A stretch of 64,000 nucleotides of DNA from WHSW01 sp963749365 (GCA_963749365.1 CAVVME010000004.1:496001-560000); one strand, 5' to 3'. Positions 24,484-33,427 are shown, counted from the stretch's first letter. The notes: generated by a model not told the origin, from the sequence alone. Program-made: numbers and translations.

Positions 24484-25044
24484 ATGAACGAGATCCGGAA
24501 TCGCCGCACCCGCACGCTGCGCATGCCGTTGCTCGGCTGCGCGCTACTCGCCGTCTTCGTGGGCCTGCCCGGTGCCGCGCAGGGTGGGATCGTCGCCTCA
24601 CCCGCGACCTGCCCCGGCCAGCAGAACACGCACGCGGCCGAGCGCAAGCAGGAGGACGCGATGCGCTGCCTGATCAACCATGCTCGCTCCCGACCGGCGG
24701 ACTCCAGCCGGGCGCTCGAGCGCGCTGCGGGGCGCAAGGTCGGCGACCTCTTCGACTGCGGCTTCAGCCACACGGCCTGCGGGCGTTCGTTCGACACTTA
24801 CCCGAAGCGCTTCGGCTACGCCTCCGGCACCTCTTGGAAGCTCGGGGAGAACCTCGCCTGGGGCAAGCGCGACAAGGGCAGCGCCCGTCAGGTGCTGAAG
24901 GCATGGTTGCGCTCGCCGCCCCACCGCGCGACGATGCTCGACGGGTCGTTCGAGGACATCGGGATCGGCCTCCGGCGCGGCCGCTTCAACGGCAGCTCGA
25001 ACGCCGCCGTCTGGGTCCTGGTGATCGGCTGCCGCGGCTGCTGA
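24484..25044 (+). CDS. Secreted CAP-domain (SCP-like) protein
   Basis: A 186-residue exported protein. The signal peptide (about residues 1-35, hydrophobic core LLGCALLAVFVGLPG) is followed by a CAP/SCP-like domain: RCLINHARSRP, GFSHTACGRSF, LGENLAWGKRDKG and WLRSPPHRATMLDGSFEDIG, the family's CAP motifs in order. The segment between the first two motifs is shorter than usual. CAP proteins of this type are extracellular and of uncertain activity in bacteria. The ATG at 24484 follows AGGAGG; a TTG one codon earlier is possible. Control by the upstream c-di-AMP riboswitch is expected from its position. Confidence 0.87.
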   Translation: MNEIRNRRTRTLRMPLLGCALLAVFVGLPGAAQGGIVASPATCPGQQNTHAAERKQEDAMRCLINHARSRPADSSRALERAAGRKVGDLFDCGFSHTACGRSFDTYPKRFGYASGTSWKLGENLAWGKRDKGSARQVLKAWLRSPPHRATMLDGSFEDIGIGLRRGRFNGSSNAAVWVLVIGCRGC

Positions 25045-25108
25045 GCTCGTGCAGGTGTAACGAACCGTCGGGTCGAAGGACTCCTCGCCGAGCCACCGAG
25101 GAGGAGAG

Positions 25109-25867
25109 ATGAGCGAGCGCGAAGTCCTGAACGAGCGGCAGATCGAGCTCTGTGCGCGCAGCGAGACCGACTACTCGGACCTGCGGGCGATGTTCATCAA
25201 CTGCACCCTGAAGCGCAGCCCCGAGCTCTCGCACACCCAGGGCCTGATCGACATCTCGATGGAGATCATGCGCCGCAACCGGGTCGAGGTCGAGTGCATT
25301 CGCGCGGCCGACCACCAGATCGCGACCGGGGTCTGGCCCGACATGACCGAGCACGGGTGGGAGGTCGATGAGTGGCCGGCGATCACCGAGCGGGTGATGG
25401 CCGCCGACATCCTCGTCCTCGGGATGTCGATCTGGCTCGGGGAGAAGTCCTCGATCGCGACCCAGATCGTCGAGCGCCTGTACGCGAACTCGCACCTGCT
25501 CAACGAGCGCGGGCAGTACGCCTACTACGGGCGCGTCGGCGGCTGCCTGGTGACCGGCAACGAGGACGGGGTCAAGCACTGCGCGATGAACGTCCTCTAC
25601 TCGCTCCAGCACCTGGGCTACGTGATCCCACCCCAGGCCGACGCCGGGTGGATCGGCGAGGCGGGACCCGGTCCCTCCTACCTCGACGAGGGCTCCGGCG
25701 GACCGGAGAACGACTTCACCAACCGCAACACGACCTTCATGACCTGGAACCTGCTCCACCTCGGGCGGATGCTCAAGGACGCGGGCGGGATCCCTGCGCA
25801 CGGAAACCAACGCTCGGAGTGGGACGCCGGCTGCCGCTCGGACTTCCCCAATCCGGATTACCGCTGA
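25109..25867 (+). CDS. Flavodoxin-like NAD(P)H-dependent oxidoreductase
   Basis: A 252-residue protein of the flavodoxin / NADPH-dependent FMN reductase superfamily. The first strand and loop, AMFINCTLKRSPELSHTQGL, lead into the flavin phosphate-binding region. The second, ADILVLGMSIWLGEKSSIAT, is the family's P-x-Y/W-type flavin loop, and GGCLVTGNEDGVKHCAMNVL closes the flavin site. No signal peptide or membrane segment. GAGGAGAG stands directly before the ATG. It could reduce quinones or flavin; the substrate is not readable. It stands alone, followed by an amino acid permease. Confidence 0.8.
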   Translation: MSEREVLNERQIELCARSETDYSDLRAMFINCTLKRSPELSHTQGLIDISMEIMRRNRVEVECIRAADHQIATGVWPDMTEHGWEVDEWPAITERVMAADILVLGMSIWLGEKSSIATQIVERLYANSHLLNERGQYAYYGRVGGCLVTGNEDGVKHCAMNVLYSLQHLGYVIPPQADAGWIGEAGPGPSYLDEGSGGPENDFTNRNTTFMTWNLLHLGRMLKDAGGIPAHGNQRSEWDAGCRSDFPNPDYR

Positions 25868-25942
25868 CGCGTCTGATTCCCGGTTCGGGCCGTCGCGGTT
25901 TCGGTTAGAGTCGCGCCAGCGCGAGCCCCGGAGGGGAGCGAG

Positions 25943-27547
25943 ATGGAGAGCGCGAGCGTACCGGTCGACCGGCAGGCCGAGCCGGCCGAGGAGACCGGCG
26001 ATAAGGGCCTGAAGAAGGACGCGATTGGCTTCGTCGACGGGCTCTCGGTCGGCCTCGCCTCGACTGCGCCCGCCTACTCGCTGGCGGCGGTGATCGGCTC
26101 GATCGTGGTCGCGGTCGGGGTCAAGGCGCCTGGGATCCTGCTGGTCTCGTTCGTGCCGATGTTCTTCATCGCCGCGGCCTTCTACTACATGAACCGCGTC
26201 GATACCGACTGCGGCACGACCTTCTCCTGGGTGACCCGCGCGATGGGCCCCTACGCCGGTTTCTTGGGCGGCTGGGCGATCTGTACCACCGGGATCCTGG
26301 TAATCGGCTCGCTCGCCGACGTCTCGGCGCTGTTCATCTTCGACCTCTTCGAGCTCAACGACCTGCGCAAGTCCGACATCGCGAATGTCGTTCTCGCGCT
26401 CGTGATCATCGGGGTGATGACGGCGATCTGTGTGATCGGGACCGAGCTCTCGGCCCACCTGCAGCGGGTGCTGACCCTCGGCCAGGTCTCGATCCTGCTC
26501 CTGTTCGCCGTCGTCGCCTTTGTCAAGATCGCGGCCGGCGAGGCGCCCTCGGCGTCGATCGATCCCGAGCTGAGCTGGCTCTCGCCGTTCGGGGTCGAGT
26601 ACTCGGGGCTGCTGACCGGGGTCCTGTTGGGGGTGTTCATCTACTGGGGCTGGGAGAGCGCCGTCAACCTCTCCGAGGAGAGCAAGGACTCCTCCCGGGC
26701 TCCCGGTCTCGCAGGGATCGCCAGCACGGTGATCCTCGTGGTCACGTACATCGCGGTCGGGGTGGCGCTGATCGCATACCTCGGCATCGACCGGATCGAG
26801 GTCTTCGACGACAACGCCCGGGTGCTGGCGATCGGCGGTAACGCCGTGCTCGGCGACGAGCTCGGCAAGCTGCTGATCATCGCCGTGATCATCTCCGGGA
26901 TCTCCTCGGCACAGACGACGATCCTGCCCGGCTCGCGCACCTCGCTCTCGATGGCCGCCGCCGGCGCGCTACCGAGGAAGTTCGCGGCGATCCATCCGCG
27001 CTACCTGACGCCCGCTTTCGGCACGATCGTCGTCGGCGCGCTGGCGGTCCTCTGGTACGTGCCCGGGCGGTTGATCTCCGAGAACTTCCTCTTCGACTCG
27101 CTCTCCGCGCTCTCGCTGCTGATCGCGTTCTACTACGGGTTGACTGGGATCGCCTGCGCGATCTACTGGCGCCACGAGCTGTTCAACTCAGCGAAGAACC
27201 TCATCTTCATCGGCGTCGCGCCGCTGATCGGCGCCGGAATGCTCACGTACTTGCTGTTCGAGTCGGCGCGCGACCTCTCCGACCCGAAGGCCTCCTACTC
27301 GGGCTCGGAGCTGTTCGGCCTCGGGATGCCGCTTGCGATCGCGCTCGTCTTCGCGGCGATGGGGGTGCTCTTGATGATCCTCTGGCGGCTGTTCGGCCCC
27401 CCGCAGGCGAAGGAGTTCTTCTCGCGCCACGCGTTCGAGCATGTCCCGCACGAGGTCGCCCTCGGTGGCGGCAAGGTCGAGGCGATCGGGATCTCCGAGG
27501 AGGCCGCCGACACCGGGGTAGCGGGTCCACGCGACGGTGGGGCCTGA
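25943..27547 (+). CDS. APC family amino acid permease
   Basis: A 534-residue cytoplasmic-membrane permease with about 12 hydrophobic segments, beginning after a polar N-tail of some 25 residues. The first helix region GFVDGLSVGLASTAPAYSLA matches the APC helix-1 substrate-binding turn, and DCGTTFSWVTRAMGPYAGFL marks helix 3. Helix 6 is YWGWESAVNLSEESKD, where members bind the amino group. The transported amino acid or amine is unknown. GGAGGGGAGCGAG precedes the ATG. A universal stress protein gene starts just after its stop, a pairing often seen with APC permeases. Confidence 0.9.
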   Translation: MESASVPVDRQAEPAEETGDKGLKKDAIGFVDGLSVGLASTAPAYSLAAVIGSIVVAVGVKAPGILLVSFVPMFFIAAAFYYMNRVDTDCGTTFSWVTRAMGPYAGFLGGWAICTTGILVIGSLADVSALFIFDLFELNDLRKSDIANVVLALVIIGVMTAICVIGTELSAHLQRVLTLGQVSILLLFAVVAFVKIAAGEAPSASIDPELSWLSPFGVEYSGLLTGVLLGVFIYWGWESAVNLSEESKDSSRAPGLAGIASTVILVVTYIAVGVALIAYLGIDRIEVFDDNARVLAIGGNAVLGDELGKLLIIAVIISGISSAQTTILPGSRTSLSMAAAGALPRKFAAIHPRYLTPAFGTIVVGALAVLWYVPGRLISENFLFDSLSALSLLIAFYYGLTGIACAIYWRHELFNSAKNLIFIGVAPLIGAGMLTYLLFESARDLSDPKASYSGSELFGLGMPLAIALVFAAMGVLLMILWRLFGPPQAKEFFSRHAFEHVPHEVALGGGKVEAIGISEEAADTGVAGPRDGGA

Positions 27548-27548
27548 G

Positions 27549-27971
27549 ATGGCGCGATCGCTGGTGGTCGGATACGACGGCTCGGAATGCGCCCGGGCCG
27601 CGCTCGAGGAGGCGATCCACTTCGCCGGCACGACCGGTGATCGGATCGTGGTCGCCTTCGGCTACGAACCGGGCGGTTACGGCGAGGAGCACGCCGCCCA
27701 CCGCGAGGAGGTCCGCAAGTTCGGCGAGCGGGCGACGGCGCCGGCGGTCGCCCGGGCGAGGGAGGTCGGCGTCGAGACGACCCTGGCGCTGATCCCCGAG
27801 CGGCCGGTGGACGCCCTGATCTCGCTGGCGGAGGAGCACGACGCGCGGGCGATCGTCGTCGGTACCCACGGCGAGAGCCCGATCCGCGGCGCAATTCTGG
27901 GCTCGACGCCGCACAAGCTCCTCCACCTCTCCGAACGGCCGGTGCTGGTGGTTCCGGTCAGAGGCGAGTGA
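27549..27971 (+). CDS. Universal stress protein (UspA family)
   Basis: A 140-residue UspA-domain protein. It starts ARSLVVGYDGSECARAALEE and ends with the ATP-binding signature VVGTHGESPIRGAILGST (G-x2-G-x9-GS), then HKLLHLSERPVLVVPV. The intact motif suggests an ATP-binding member. The ATG is one base past the permease stop, so the two genes are probably co-translated and the protein may regulate the transporter (inference from the common pairing). Confidence 0.92.
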   Translation: MARSLVVGYDGSECARAALEEAIHFAGTTGDRIVVAFGYEPGGYGEEHAAHREEVRKFGERATAPAVARAREVGVETTLALIPERPVDALISLAEEHDARAIVVGTHGESPIRGAILGSTPHKLLHLSERPVLVVPVRGE

Positions 27972-27989
27972 GGGTCGCGCACGGGCAGG

Positions 27990-27995
27990 TAACCT
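27990..27995 (+). promoter_or_regulatory. -10-like element TAACCT for the enolase-superfamily gene
   Basis: TAACCT matches TANNNT and ends 7 nt before the GTG at 28003. No Shine-Dalgarno; predicts a leaderless mRNA. Confidence 0.55.
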
Positions 27996-28002
27996 CGCCG
28001 CC

Positions 28003-29070
28003 GTGAGCGCCGCCTACGACCGCCTCGCCGCGCTGCCGATCCGGATCGAGAGCTACGAGCTCAGCGCCCACGATCGCGAGTTCGGCGAGTTCACGCGGCC
28101 GTCGACGGTGATCCACCTGCGCGGCGCCGGCGAGGAGGGGATCGGAGAGGACGTTGTCTACACGGCCCTCGACCACATCGCCCACCGCGACACCGGGCCG
28201 GTGCTCGACCTGAGCTCGCCGCGGAGCCTCGGCGAAGCCTGCGAGCTGATCGGCGCGCTCGATCTGTTCACCGGCGCGCCGCCCCAGTACGAGGCCTCGC
28301 GCCACTATCGCCGCTGGGCGTACGAGTCGGCGGCCCTCGACCTCGCCCTGCGACAGAGCGGAATGGCGCTCTGGGAGGTGGTCGAGCGCGACCCGTCGCC
28401 GCTGCGCTACGTCTGCTCGACCCGGCTCGGCAGCTTCGGCGACGAGGGGCGCAGGTCCTCGACCGAGGCGATCGAGGCCCGGCTGGCAAAGTACCCCGAG
28501 CTCGAGTTCAAGCTCGACCCCGAGAACGACTGGGACGCGGAGCTGATCGAGGAGATCGCCGGCCTGGCGCCGGTCCGGGTGCTCGACCTGAAGGGGATGT
28601 ACCGCGGCACGCCGGTCGACGTCGACACCGACCCCGAGCTCTACCGTGCGGTCGCCGAGGCCTTTCCCGACGCCTACCTCGAGGACCCTGACCTCAACGA
28701 TGAGACCCGGGAGGTGCTCGCGCCGCACGACGACCGGGTGACCTGGGACGCGCCGCTTCACTCGCTCGCCGACGTCAAGCAGATGGCGCGCAAGGCGATC
28801 AACTCGAAGCCCTCGCGATTCGGGTCGCTGAAGGAGCTGCTCGAGATCTACGAGCATTGCGAGGCGAACGGGATCGCGATCTACGGCGGCGGCCAGGGCG
28901 AGCTTCAGTGTGGGCGGGGGCAGATCCAGTACCTGGCCTCGCTGTTTCACTCCGAGACGCCGAACGACGTCGCGCCCTCGGGCTTCAACGACCCGGCGGT
29001 GCCGACCGGGATGCCGACCAGCCCGATCGACCCGGCCCAGAGCGAGACCGGCTTTCGCTGGGCCGAGTAG
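28003..29070 (+). CDS. Enolase-superfamily enzyme (mandelate racemase / muconate cycloisomerase group)
   Basis: A 355-residue protein with the capping domain plus (beta/alpha)-barrel of the enolase superfamily. The K-x-D pair in LEFKLDPEND and the metal-ligand strands VRVLDLKGMYRG, AYLEDPDLND and RVTWDAPLHS (Asp, Glu, Asp) are in order. The lysine in INSKPSRFGSLKELLEIYEH lies on a late strand, and YGGGQGELQCGRGQIQYLA near the end. This fits the muconate-cycloisomerase side more than enolase itself. The substrate is unknown. GTG start with a TAACCT element 7 nt upstream. Confidence 0.72.
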   Translation: MSAAYDRLAALPIRIESYELSAHDREFGEFTRPSTVIHLRGAGEEGIGEDVVYTALDHIAHRDTGPVLDLSSPRSLGEACELIGALDLFTGAPPQYEASRHYRRWAYESAALDLALRQSGMALWEVVERDPSPLRYVCSTRLGSFGDEGRRSSTEAIEARLAKYPELEFKLDPENDWDAELIEEIAGLAPVRVLDLKGMYRGTPVDVDTDPELYRAVAEAFPDAYLEDPDLNDETREVLAPHDDRVTWDAPLHSLADVKQMARKAINSKPSRFGSLKELLEIYEHCEANGIAIYGGGQGELQCGRGQIQYLASLFHSETPNDVAPSGFNDPAVPTGMPTSPIDPAQSETGFRWAE

Positions 29071-29073
29071 GGT
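29068..29073 (+). promoter_or_regulatory. -10-like element TAGGGT for ferritin, overlapping the previous stop codon
   Basis: TAGGGT matches TANNNT and ends 6 nt before the ferritin ATG. Its TAG is also the stop codon of the enolase-superfamily gene. Predicts a leaderless ferritin mRNA. Confidence 0.5.
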
Positions 29074-29079
29074 TCGCGC

Positions 29080-29622
29080 ATGGCCGCGAAGAAGAAGCCA
29101 AAGTCCTTCGCCGACGCCCTCAACGAGCAGATCGCGAACGAGTTCGGCGCCTCGATGCAGTACATCGGCGCCGCCGTCCACTACGACGCCGAGACCCTGC
29201 CGCGGCTGGCCGCGTTCTTCTACCGCCAGGCCGCCGAGGAGCGCAGCCACGCGATGATGATGGTCCAGTACCTGCTCGACGTCGACGAGCAGGTCCGCGT
29301 CCCCGAGATCGCGGCCGCGGAGTCGAGCTACCCGGACGGCGTCGCGCCGGTGCGGATGGCGCTCGAGCAGGAGCGGCGGGTCGGCGAGGAGATCTACAAC
29401 CTGTTCGAGCTCGCGCGCTCGCTCAAGGACTACCGCGCCGAGCAGTTCATGCAGTGGTTTGTGAAGGAGCAGGTCGAGGAGGTTGCGTTGATGCAGGACC
29501 TGCTCCAGGTGGTCGAGCGCTCGGCCGACAACCTGCTCATGGTCGAGGACTTCATCGCCCGCGAAGCGCTGGGCGAGGACGGTGGCGAGGACCCGACCGC
29601 GCCGCCGCCCGCCGGCGGCTGA
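29080..29622 (+). CDS. Ferritin
   Basis: A 180-residue four-helix ferritin that oxidises and stores iron. Ferroxidase ligands are seen in helix 1 (NEQIANEFGASMQYIGAAVH), helix 2 (QAAEERSHAMMMVQYL, the E-x2-H pair), helix 3 (ALEQERRVGEEIYN) and helix 4 (FVKEQVEEVALMQDLL). The C-tail is an acidic Pro/Ala/Gly stretch. Helix lengths match non-haem ferritin (FtnA-like) and not bacterioferritin, since no haem methionine is evident. The ATG has a TAGGGT hexamer 6 nt upstream and no Shine-Dalgarno. Confidence 0.9.
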   Translation: MAAKKKPKSFADALNEQIANEFGASMQYIGAAVHYDAETLPRLAAFFYRQAAEERSHAMMMVQYLLDVDEQVRVPEIAAAESSYPDGVAPVRMALEQERRVGEEIYNLFELARSLKDYRAEQFMQWFVKEQVEEVALMQDLLQVVERSADNLLMVEDFIAREALGEDGGEDPTAPPPAGG

Positions 29623-29673
29623 GCGCGCGCCACGGCGGCGGCGACCCTACCCCGGCCGGCCGTCGAGGTCTGA

Positions 29674-31353
29674 CTAGCGCAGGCGCACCCTGAGCTGCTC
29701 GCCGACGACGTCGCCGCCGGGCCCGGTCGCGACCACTTTGAGCTTCGCCTTCGCCCTGCCGCCCCTGGTCTCGAGCGCGCTCCTTGCCTTTCGCAGCCCC
29801 CGCTTGCGCAGCCGCAGCTTCAGCGCCAGCGGCTGGTCGGCCCCGAGCTCGACCTGCTTGCGGCGGATTCCGAACTTGCGCTTCCTCGGTCCGGCCTTGC
29901 CCGCCGGACCCTTCACCGTGAGCCTCCCCTTGGCGACCAGGTCACAGGCGACGTCGCACGTGACCCCGAGCGAGACCCGCTTGCGGAGCTTCTGCTTGCG
30001 CTTGGCGGTGGCCTCGAGCGAGAGCGCCCGCCAGATCCGCCATGGCTCGCGCCCGGCTGCGGGCTCGTCGGCCGAGAGGTAGAGCGCGCTCTCGAAGACG
30101 GTGACGGAGCTGGGGTTGGAGGCGCCGGCGCCCGGGTTGATCTCGGCGAGCGGCTGGGCCGAGGTGCCGTCCGTGCGCCAGAGCTCGGCGCCGGCGGTGC
30201 CGTCGTTGGCCGAGAAATGAAGCGCGTTGTCGAAGACGACGAGATCGCCGGGGTTCGAGTCGCCGGCGCCCGGGTTGATGTCGGCGACCCGGGTCGTTGT
30301 CGCGCCGTCGGTGCGCCAGAGCTCTCTCCCGGTGGCGCCGTCGTCGGCGCGGAAGTAGAGAGTCCCGCCGAATGTCGCGAACTCCGACTGGAAGGCGGAG
30401 TCGCCGACGCCGGGATTGATGTCGGCGACACGCTCCGTGGTGAGACCGTCGGTGCGCCATGGCTCGACTCCGAACGCCGGATCTCTGGCGGTGAAGTAGA
30501 GCCGGTCGCCGAACGGGTGCAGCCCTTCGGGGAACGAGTCTCCGGCGGGGTCGATGTCCGCTGCCTGCTCAGTCGTGGTGCCGTCGGTGCGCCAGAGCTC
30601 GCGGCCGTCGACGATGTCGGTGGCGACGAAGTAGAGCCGGCCCGCGAACGGGGTCAGCTCGGCGGGGGTCGAGCTGCCGGCGCCGTTGATGTTCATCACC
30701 TCCTCGGTGGTCGTGCCGTCGCTGCGCCAGAGCTCGGTCCCGTTGACGCCGCCGTTGGCGCGGAAGTAGAGCGCCCCCCCGAGGGGGGTGAACCCGAACG
30801 GAAACGAACCCGTGGCGCCGCCGTTGATGTCGGCGACCTGCTCGGTCGTCGTCCCGTCGGTGCGCCAGAGCTCGGCCCCGTCGACGCCGTCGTTGGCCCG
30901 GAAGTAGAGCGCCGAGCCGAGTGGCGTGAGCTGAAATGGCGACCCGTTGCCGGGACCCGGGTTGATGTCGGCCACCTGCTCGGTCGTCGTCCCGTCCGTG
31001 CGCCAGAGCTCGCGACCGTCGCCATCGTCGGCGGCGAAGTAGAGCTGGTCCCCGAACGCGGTGAAGCCGCCGGGATCCGAGCCGGCCGCGCCCGGGGCGA
31101 TGTCGGCGACCCGCTCGGTCGTCGTCCTGTCGGTGCGCCAGAGCTCGGGACCGGCGCCGTCGGTGGCCTCGAAGTACAGGTGGTCGCCGAAGGCCGTGAT
31201 CTCCCGCGGGTCCGAGTCCCCGGAGCCGGGGTTGATGTCGGCCAGCCGCTCGGGCGGCAGGCTCGCCGCCGACGCGGACGCGGCGACGACAAGCGCCGCG
31301 AGCGCGGTGACGACGGCAGTCCGGCCGAGGGGCCGGAACGGCGACCCGCTCAT
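29674..31353 (-). CDS. Secreted ELWxxDGT-repeat protein
   Basis: A 559-residue exported repeat protein. The signal peptide (RTAVVTALAALVVAASASA) is followed by about nine copies of a roughly 53-residue unit built as GDHLYFEATDGAGPELWRTD then TTTERVADINPG. The last copy is decayed (EPWRIW). The repeats likely form a beta-propeller-like surface domain. The C-terminal 120 residues are very basic (KRKQKLRKRVSLGVTCDVAC, then KLRLRKRGLRKARSALETRG), a tail common on Solirubrobacterales surface proteins. The ATG at 31351-31353 is preferred because the signal peptide begins there and TACTCT ends 8 nt upstream; a longer GTG start at 31422 lacks both. Confidence 0.82.
   Translation of the reverse strand: MSGSPFRPLGRTAVVTALAALVVAASASAASLPPERLADINPGSGDSDPREITAFGDHLYFEATDGAGPELWRTDRTTTERVADIAPGAAGSDPGGFTAFGDQLYFAADDGDGRELWRTDGTTTEQVADINPGPGNGSPFQLTPLGSALYFRANDGVDGAELWRTDGTTTEQVADINGGATGSFPFGFTPLGGALYFRANGGVNGTELWRSDGTTTEEVMNINGAGSSTPAELTPFAGRLYFVATDIVDGRELWRTDGTTTEQAADIDPAGDSFPEGLHPFGDRLYFTARDPAFGVEPWRTDGLTTERVADINPGVGDSAFQSEFATFGGTLYFRADDGATGRELWRTDGATTTRVADINPGAGDSNPGDLVVFDNALHFSANDGTAGAELWRTDGTSAQPLAEINPGAGASNPSSVTVFESALYLSADEPAAGREPWRIWRALSLEATAKRKQKLRKRVSLGVTCDVACDLVAKGRLTVKGPAGKAGPRKRKFGIRRKQVELGADQPLALKLRLRKRGLRKARSALETRGGRAKAKLKVVATGPGGDVVGEQLRVRLR
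30050..31260. repeat. Tandem ~159-bp coding repeats of the ELWxxDGT protein
   Basis: Eight to nine in-frame units of about 53 codons, each containing the same GTGCGCCAGAGCTC-type core (minus-strand ELWRTDG). Units differ at many third positions, so the array is old, not a recent expansion. Confidence 0.8.
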
Positions 31354-31361
31354 GGCAGAGA

Positions 31362-31367
31362 AGAGTA
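31362..31367 (-). promoter_or_regulatory. -10-like element TACTCT for the ELWxxDGT gene
   Basis: TACTCT on the minus strand matches TANNNT and ends 8 nt before the ATG at 31353; supports that start over the upstream GTG. Confidence 0.5.
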
Positions 31368-31428
31368 GCCCGGCCAAAGCGACGACACCCACGGGGCAAC
31401 CGGCTACGCGCCCCGCCGACACTTGCCG

Positions 31429-31830
31429 CTACTCCCGCGACCGCACCGCATCCAGGGCCGCCTCCTTGCTCGCGAACCCGAACAGATACTCGACGATCTT
31501 GCCGTCCTGCCACCGAGCCGCATTGACGGCTCGACCTTCAACGGGCACGCCGCTCGACTTGCCCGTACCGGTCCAGCGCCCGACCGCGATCACCCAATTC
31601 CCCTGTTCGATCCACTCATCTATCTCCCGCTCATAGTGCTCAAAGACCTCGGCCGCCTGCCCGTAATAGTCGAACCATGACTTGCGACCGCGGAAGACCT
31701 TCGGGGTATCGACGCGAGCGCCGAATTCCACCGCCACCACCTCCTCGGAGACAAACTCCAGCGCCGCCTCCAGGCTTCCGCGCTGAGCCTGCTGGAAGCG
31801 CCTTGCAAGCTCCACGTTGTCCTGCGACAT
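31429..31830 (-). CDS. NTF2-like (SnoaL-type) protein, copy 2
   Basis: A 133-residue NTF2-like protein starting MSQDNVELARRFQQAQRGSL. The cone-shaped fold's markers are visible: an N-terminal helix, FVSEEVVAVEFG, KVFRGRKSWFDYYGQ, and the paired strands WVIAVGRWTGTGKSSG and RAVNAARWQDGKIVEYLFGF. Such proteins are small hydrolases, isomerases or ligand binders; the function is unknown. It starts 3 bp after the stop of a paralogue (31834-32229), and both begin with nearly the same nine residues, showing tandem duplication. Confidence 0.85.
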   Translation of the reverse strand: MSQDNVELARRFQQAQRGSLEAALEFVSEEVVAVEFGARVDTPKVFRGRKSWFDYYGQAAEVFEHYEREIDEWIEQGNWVIAVGRWTGTGKSSGVPVEGRAVNAARWQDGKIVEYLFGFASKEAALDAVRSRE

Positions 31831-31833
31831 CGC

Positions 31834-32229
31834 CTACTCCGACAGTCCGGCGGCTTCGAGGGCCTCGCGCCAGGTAGAGCAGACGCGCCACCAGATGCAC
31901 TTCCCGCGCCGCCACCGGCTCGCGTGCCAGACCGTGTCCTCGAACGGGAGCTGGCTGCCCGCCCCGTGGCCGTGAGCACGAAAGGCCGCGAACACGAAGT
32001 CTTCGCGGTCGCGCACTTCGTCAACTTCGATCTGGTAGTCGGGGAAGGCCGTAAACCAGCTCTCCCACCAGCGACGCATCCCGTCATGGCCGTGCAAGCC
32101 GCCCTCCATCGCGACTATGCGCGAGACCGCCTCGACGTCGTCGTCCATCAGCGCCAGGAGGCCGTCAAGGTCGCGGCGGTTGACGGCTTCGTAGCTCCGA
32201 CGGGCAAGCTCCACGTTCTCCTGCGACAT
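31834..32229 (-). CDS. NTF2-like (SnoaL-type) protein, copy 1
   Basis: A 131-residue NTF2-like protein, start MSQENVELARRSYEAVNRRD. Core segments LLALMDDDVEAVSR, GLHGHDGMRRWWESWFTAFP and YQIEVDEVRDREDFVFAAFR follow the usual order. The ATG at 32227-32229 is chosen because family homology begins exactly there. It is the upstream member of a tandem pair; overall identity between the pair is low beyond the first 12 residues, so the duplication is old. Function unknown. Confidence 0.85.
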   Translation of the reverse strand: MSQENVELARRSYEAVNRRDLDGLLALMDDDVEAVSRIVAMEGGLHGHDGMRRWWESWFTAFPDYQIEVDEVRDREDFVFAAFRAHGHGAGSQLPFEDTVWHASRWRRGKCIWWRVCSTWREALEAAGLSE

Positions 32230-32415
32230 CGCCCGCCGAGTATCCGCCCACCCGCCCACGGGGGCAACCCCTTGCGTGCTCTCTGGGACACCCGCACTCA
32301 CTTCGCGGCGAATAAGCACCGCAGGCCGGCGTGACCTAGATGGTTGCGGCGGACGAAGGGTGATCGTCGGCGCGCTGTAGACGGAACCCCGCATGGGTGC
32401 AGGGGATTCGTGAGA

Positions 32416-32489
<74 letters not shown>

Positions 32490-32580
32490 GGCGCCGGAGT
32501 GATTCTAGGGATCGATCGCGTGTGGTCTCGGGGGATCGTGCTCGGTACCCGGACACGATCCACCGGTCGGCGCGGCGGGA

Positions 32581-32586
32581 TAGCCT
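32581..32586 (+). promoter_or_regulatory. -10-like element TAGCCT for the FAH-family gene
   Basis: TAGCCT matches TANNNT and ends exactly 7 nt before the GTG at 32594; leaderless mRNA predicted. Confidence 0.55.
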
Positions 32587-32593
32587 GCCGGCC

Positions 32594-33427
32594 GTGCGAC
32601 TGGTCAGCTACGCGTCACCGGCCGGAGCGCGCGCGGGTGTCCTCCGCGGGGGGGTTGTGGTGGACGCCTGGGACGCGCTCGGCGGTGGCGGCGAGGGGAT
32701 GCGCGAACTGCTCGGCTCCGATCGCCTGGCCGAGCTCGCCGAGGCGCCGGGCGAGGGTGTCGCGGTGTCGGAGGTCGAGCTGCTGGCGCCTGTCCCCGAC
32801 CCGGAGAAGATCATCGGGATCGGGCTCAACTACCGCGACCACGCCACCGAGGCCGGACTCGATCCGCCGGACAGCCCGACCTTCTTCGCCAAGTTCCGCA
32901 ACGCCCTGGTGCCTGACGGGACGACGGTGGCGCTGCCGGCCGCCAGCCGCAAGGTCGACTACGAGGCCGAGGTGGCGTTCGTCGTCGGGCGCCGGGCCAA
33001 GGACGTCGGCGAGGCGGACGCGATCGACCACGTCGCCGGCTACACGCTGCTCAACGACCTCTCCGCGCGCGATCTGCAGTTCGCGACCCCGCAGTGGATG
33101 CCGGGCAAGGTCTTCGACGGCGCCGCCCCGTGCGGCCCGGCGATCGTCACCCCCGACGAGGCGGGGCCGGACGACGCGATCGGGATCGCCCTCGACCTCA
33201 ACGGTGAGCGGATGCAGGAGTCCTCGACCGCGGAGCTCGTGTTCTCGATCCCGCAGCTCCTCTCGCGGCTCTCGGCCCTGATGACACTCGAGCCCGGCGA
33301 CATCGTCTCGACCGGGACGCCGGCCGGGATCGGCGGCGCGCGCGAGCCGCGGGTCTGGCTCGCACCCGGCGACGAGGTCGTGGTCAGCTCGCCGCAGCTC
33401 GGGCGCCTGGTGACTCGGCTGGCGTGA
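32594..33427 (+). CDS. Fumarylacetoacetate hydrolase family protein
   Basis: A 277-residue FAH-family enzyme. This family includes 2-oxo-hydratases, decarboxylases, oxaloacetate decarboxylases and acylpyruvate hydrolases. The core starts at PEKIIGIGLNYRDHATEAGL. Metal ligands sit in DYEAEVAFVVG (two Glu) with Asp in YTLLNDLSARDLQ; KVFDGAAPCGPAIVTPDE and GDIVSTGTPAGIGG complete the active site. An N-terminal extension of about 70 residues (VRLVSYASPAGARAGVLRGG) is usual for the larger members. The GTG at 32594 follows a TAGCCT hexamer by 7 nt; an upstream in-frame start at 32522 has no support. Its 3' end overlaps the convergent membrane-protein gene by 44 bp. Confidence 0.9.
   Translation: MRLVSYASPAGARAGVLRGGVVVDAWDALGGGGEGMRELLGSDRLAELAEAPGEGVAVSEVELLAPVPDPEKIIGIGLNYRDHATEAGLDPPDSPTFFAKFRNALVPDGTTVALPAASRKVDYEAEVAFVVGRRAKDVGEADAIDHVAGYTLLNDLSARDLQFATPQWMPGKVFDGAAPCGPAIVTPDEAGPDDAIGIALDLNGERMQESSTAELVFSIPQLLSRLSALMTLEPGDIVSTGTPAGIGGAREPRVWLAPGDEVVVSSPQLGRLVTRLA

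Noticed and set aside
30050..31260. Possible mobile or intergenic repeat array
   Set aside because: Units of about 159 bp are in frame and encode ELWxxDGT protein repeats.
32230..32415. Gene or RNA between the NTF2-like pair and tRNA-Asp
   Set aside because: Short frames only, with no family resemblance and no clear hairpin or riboswitch core.
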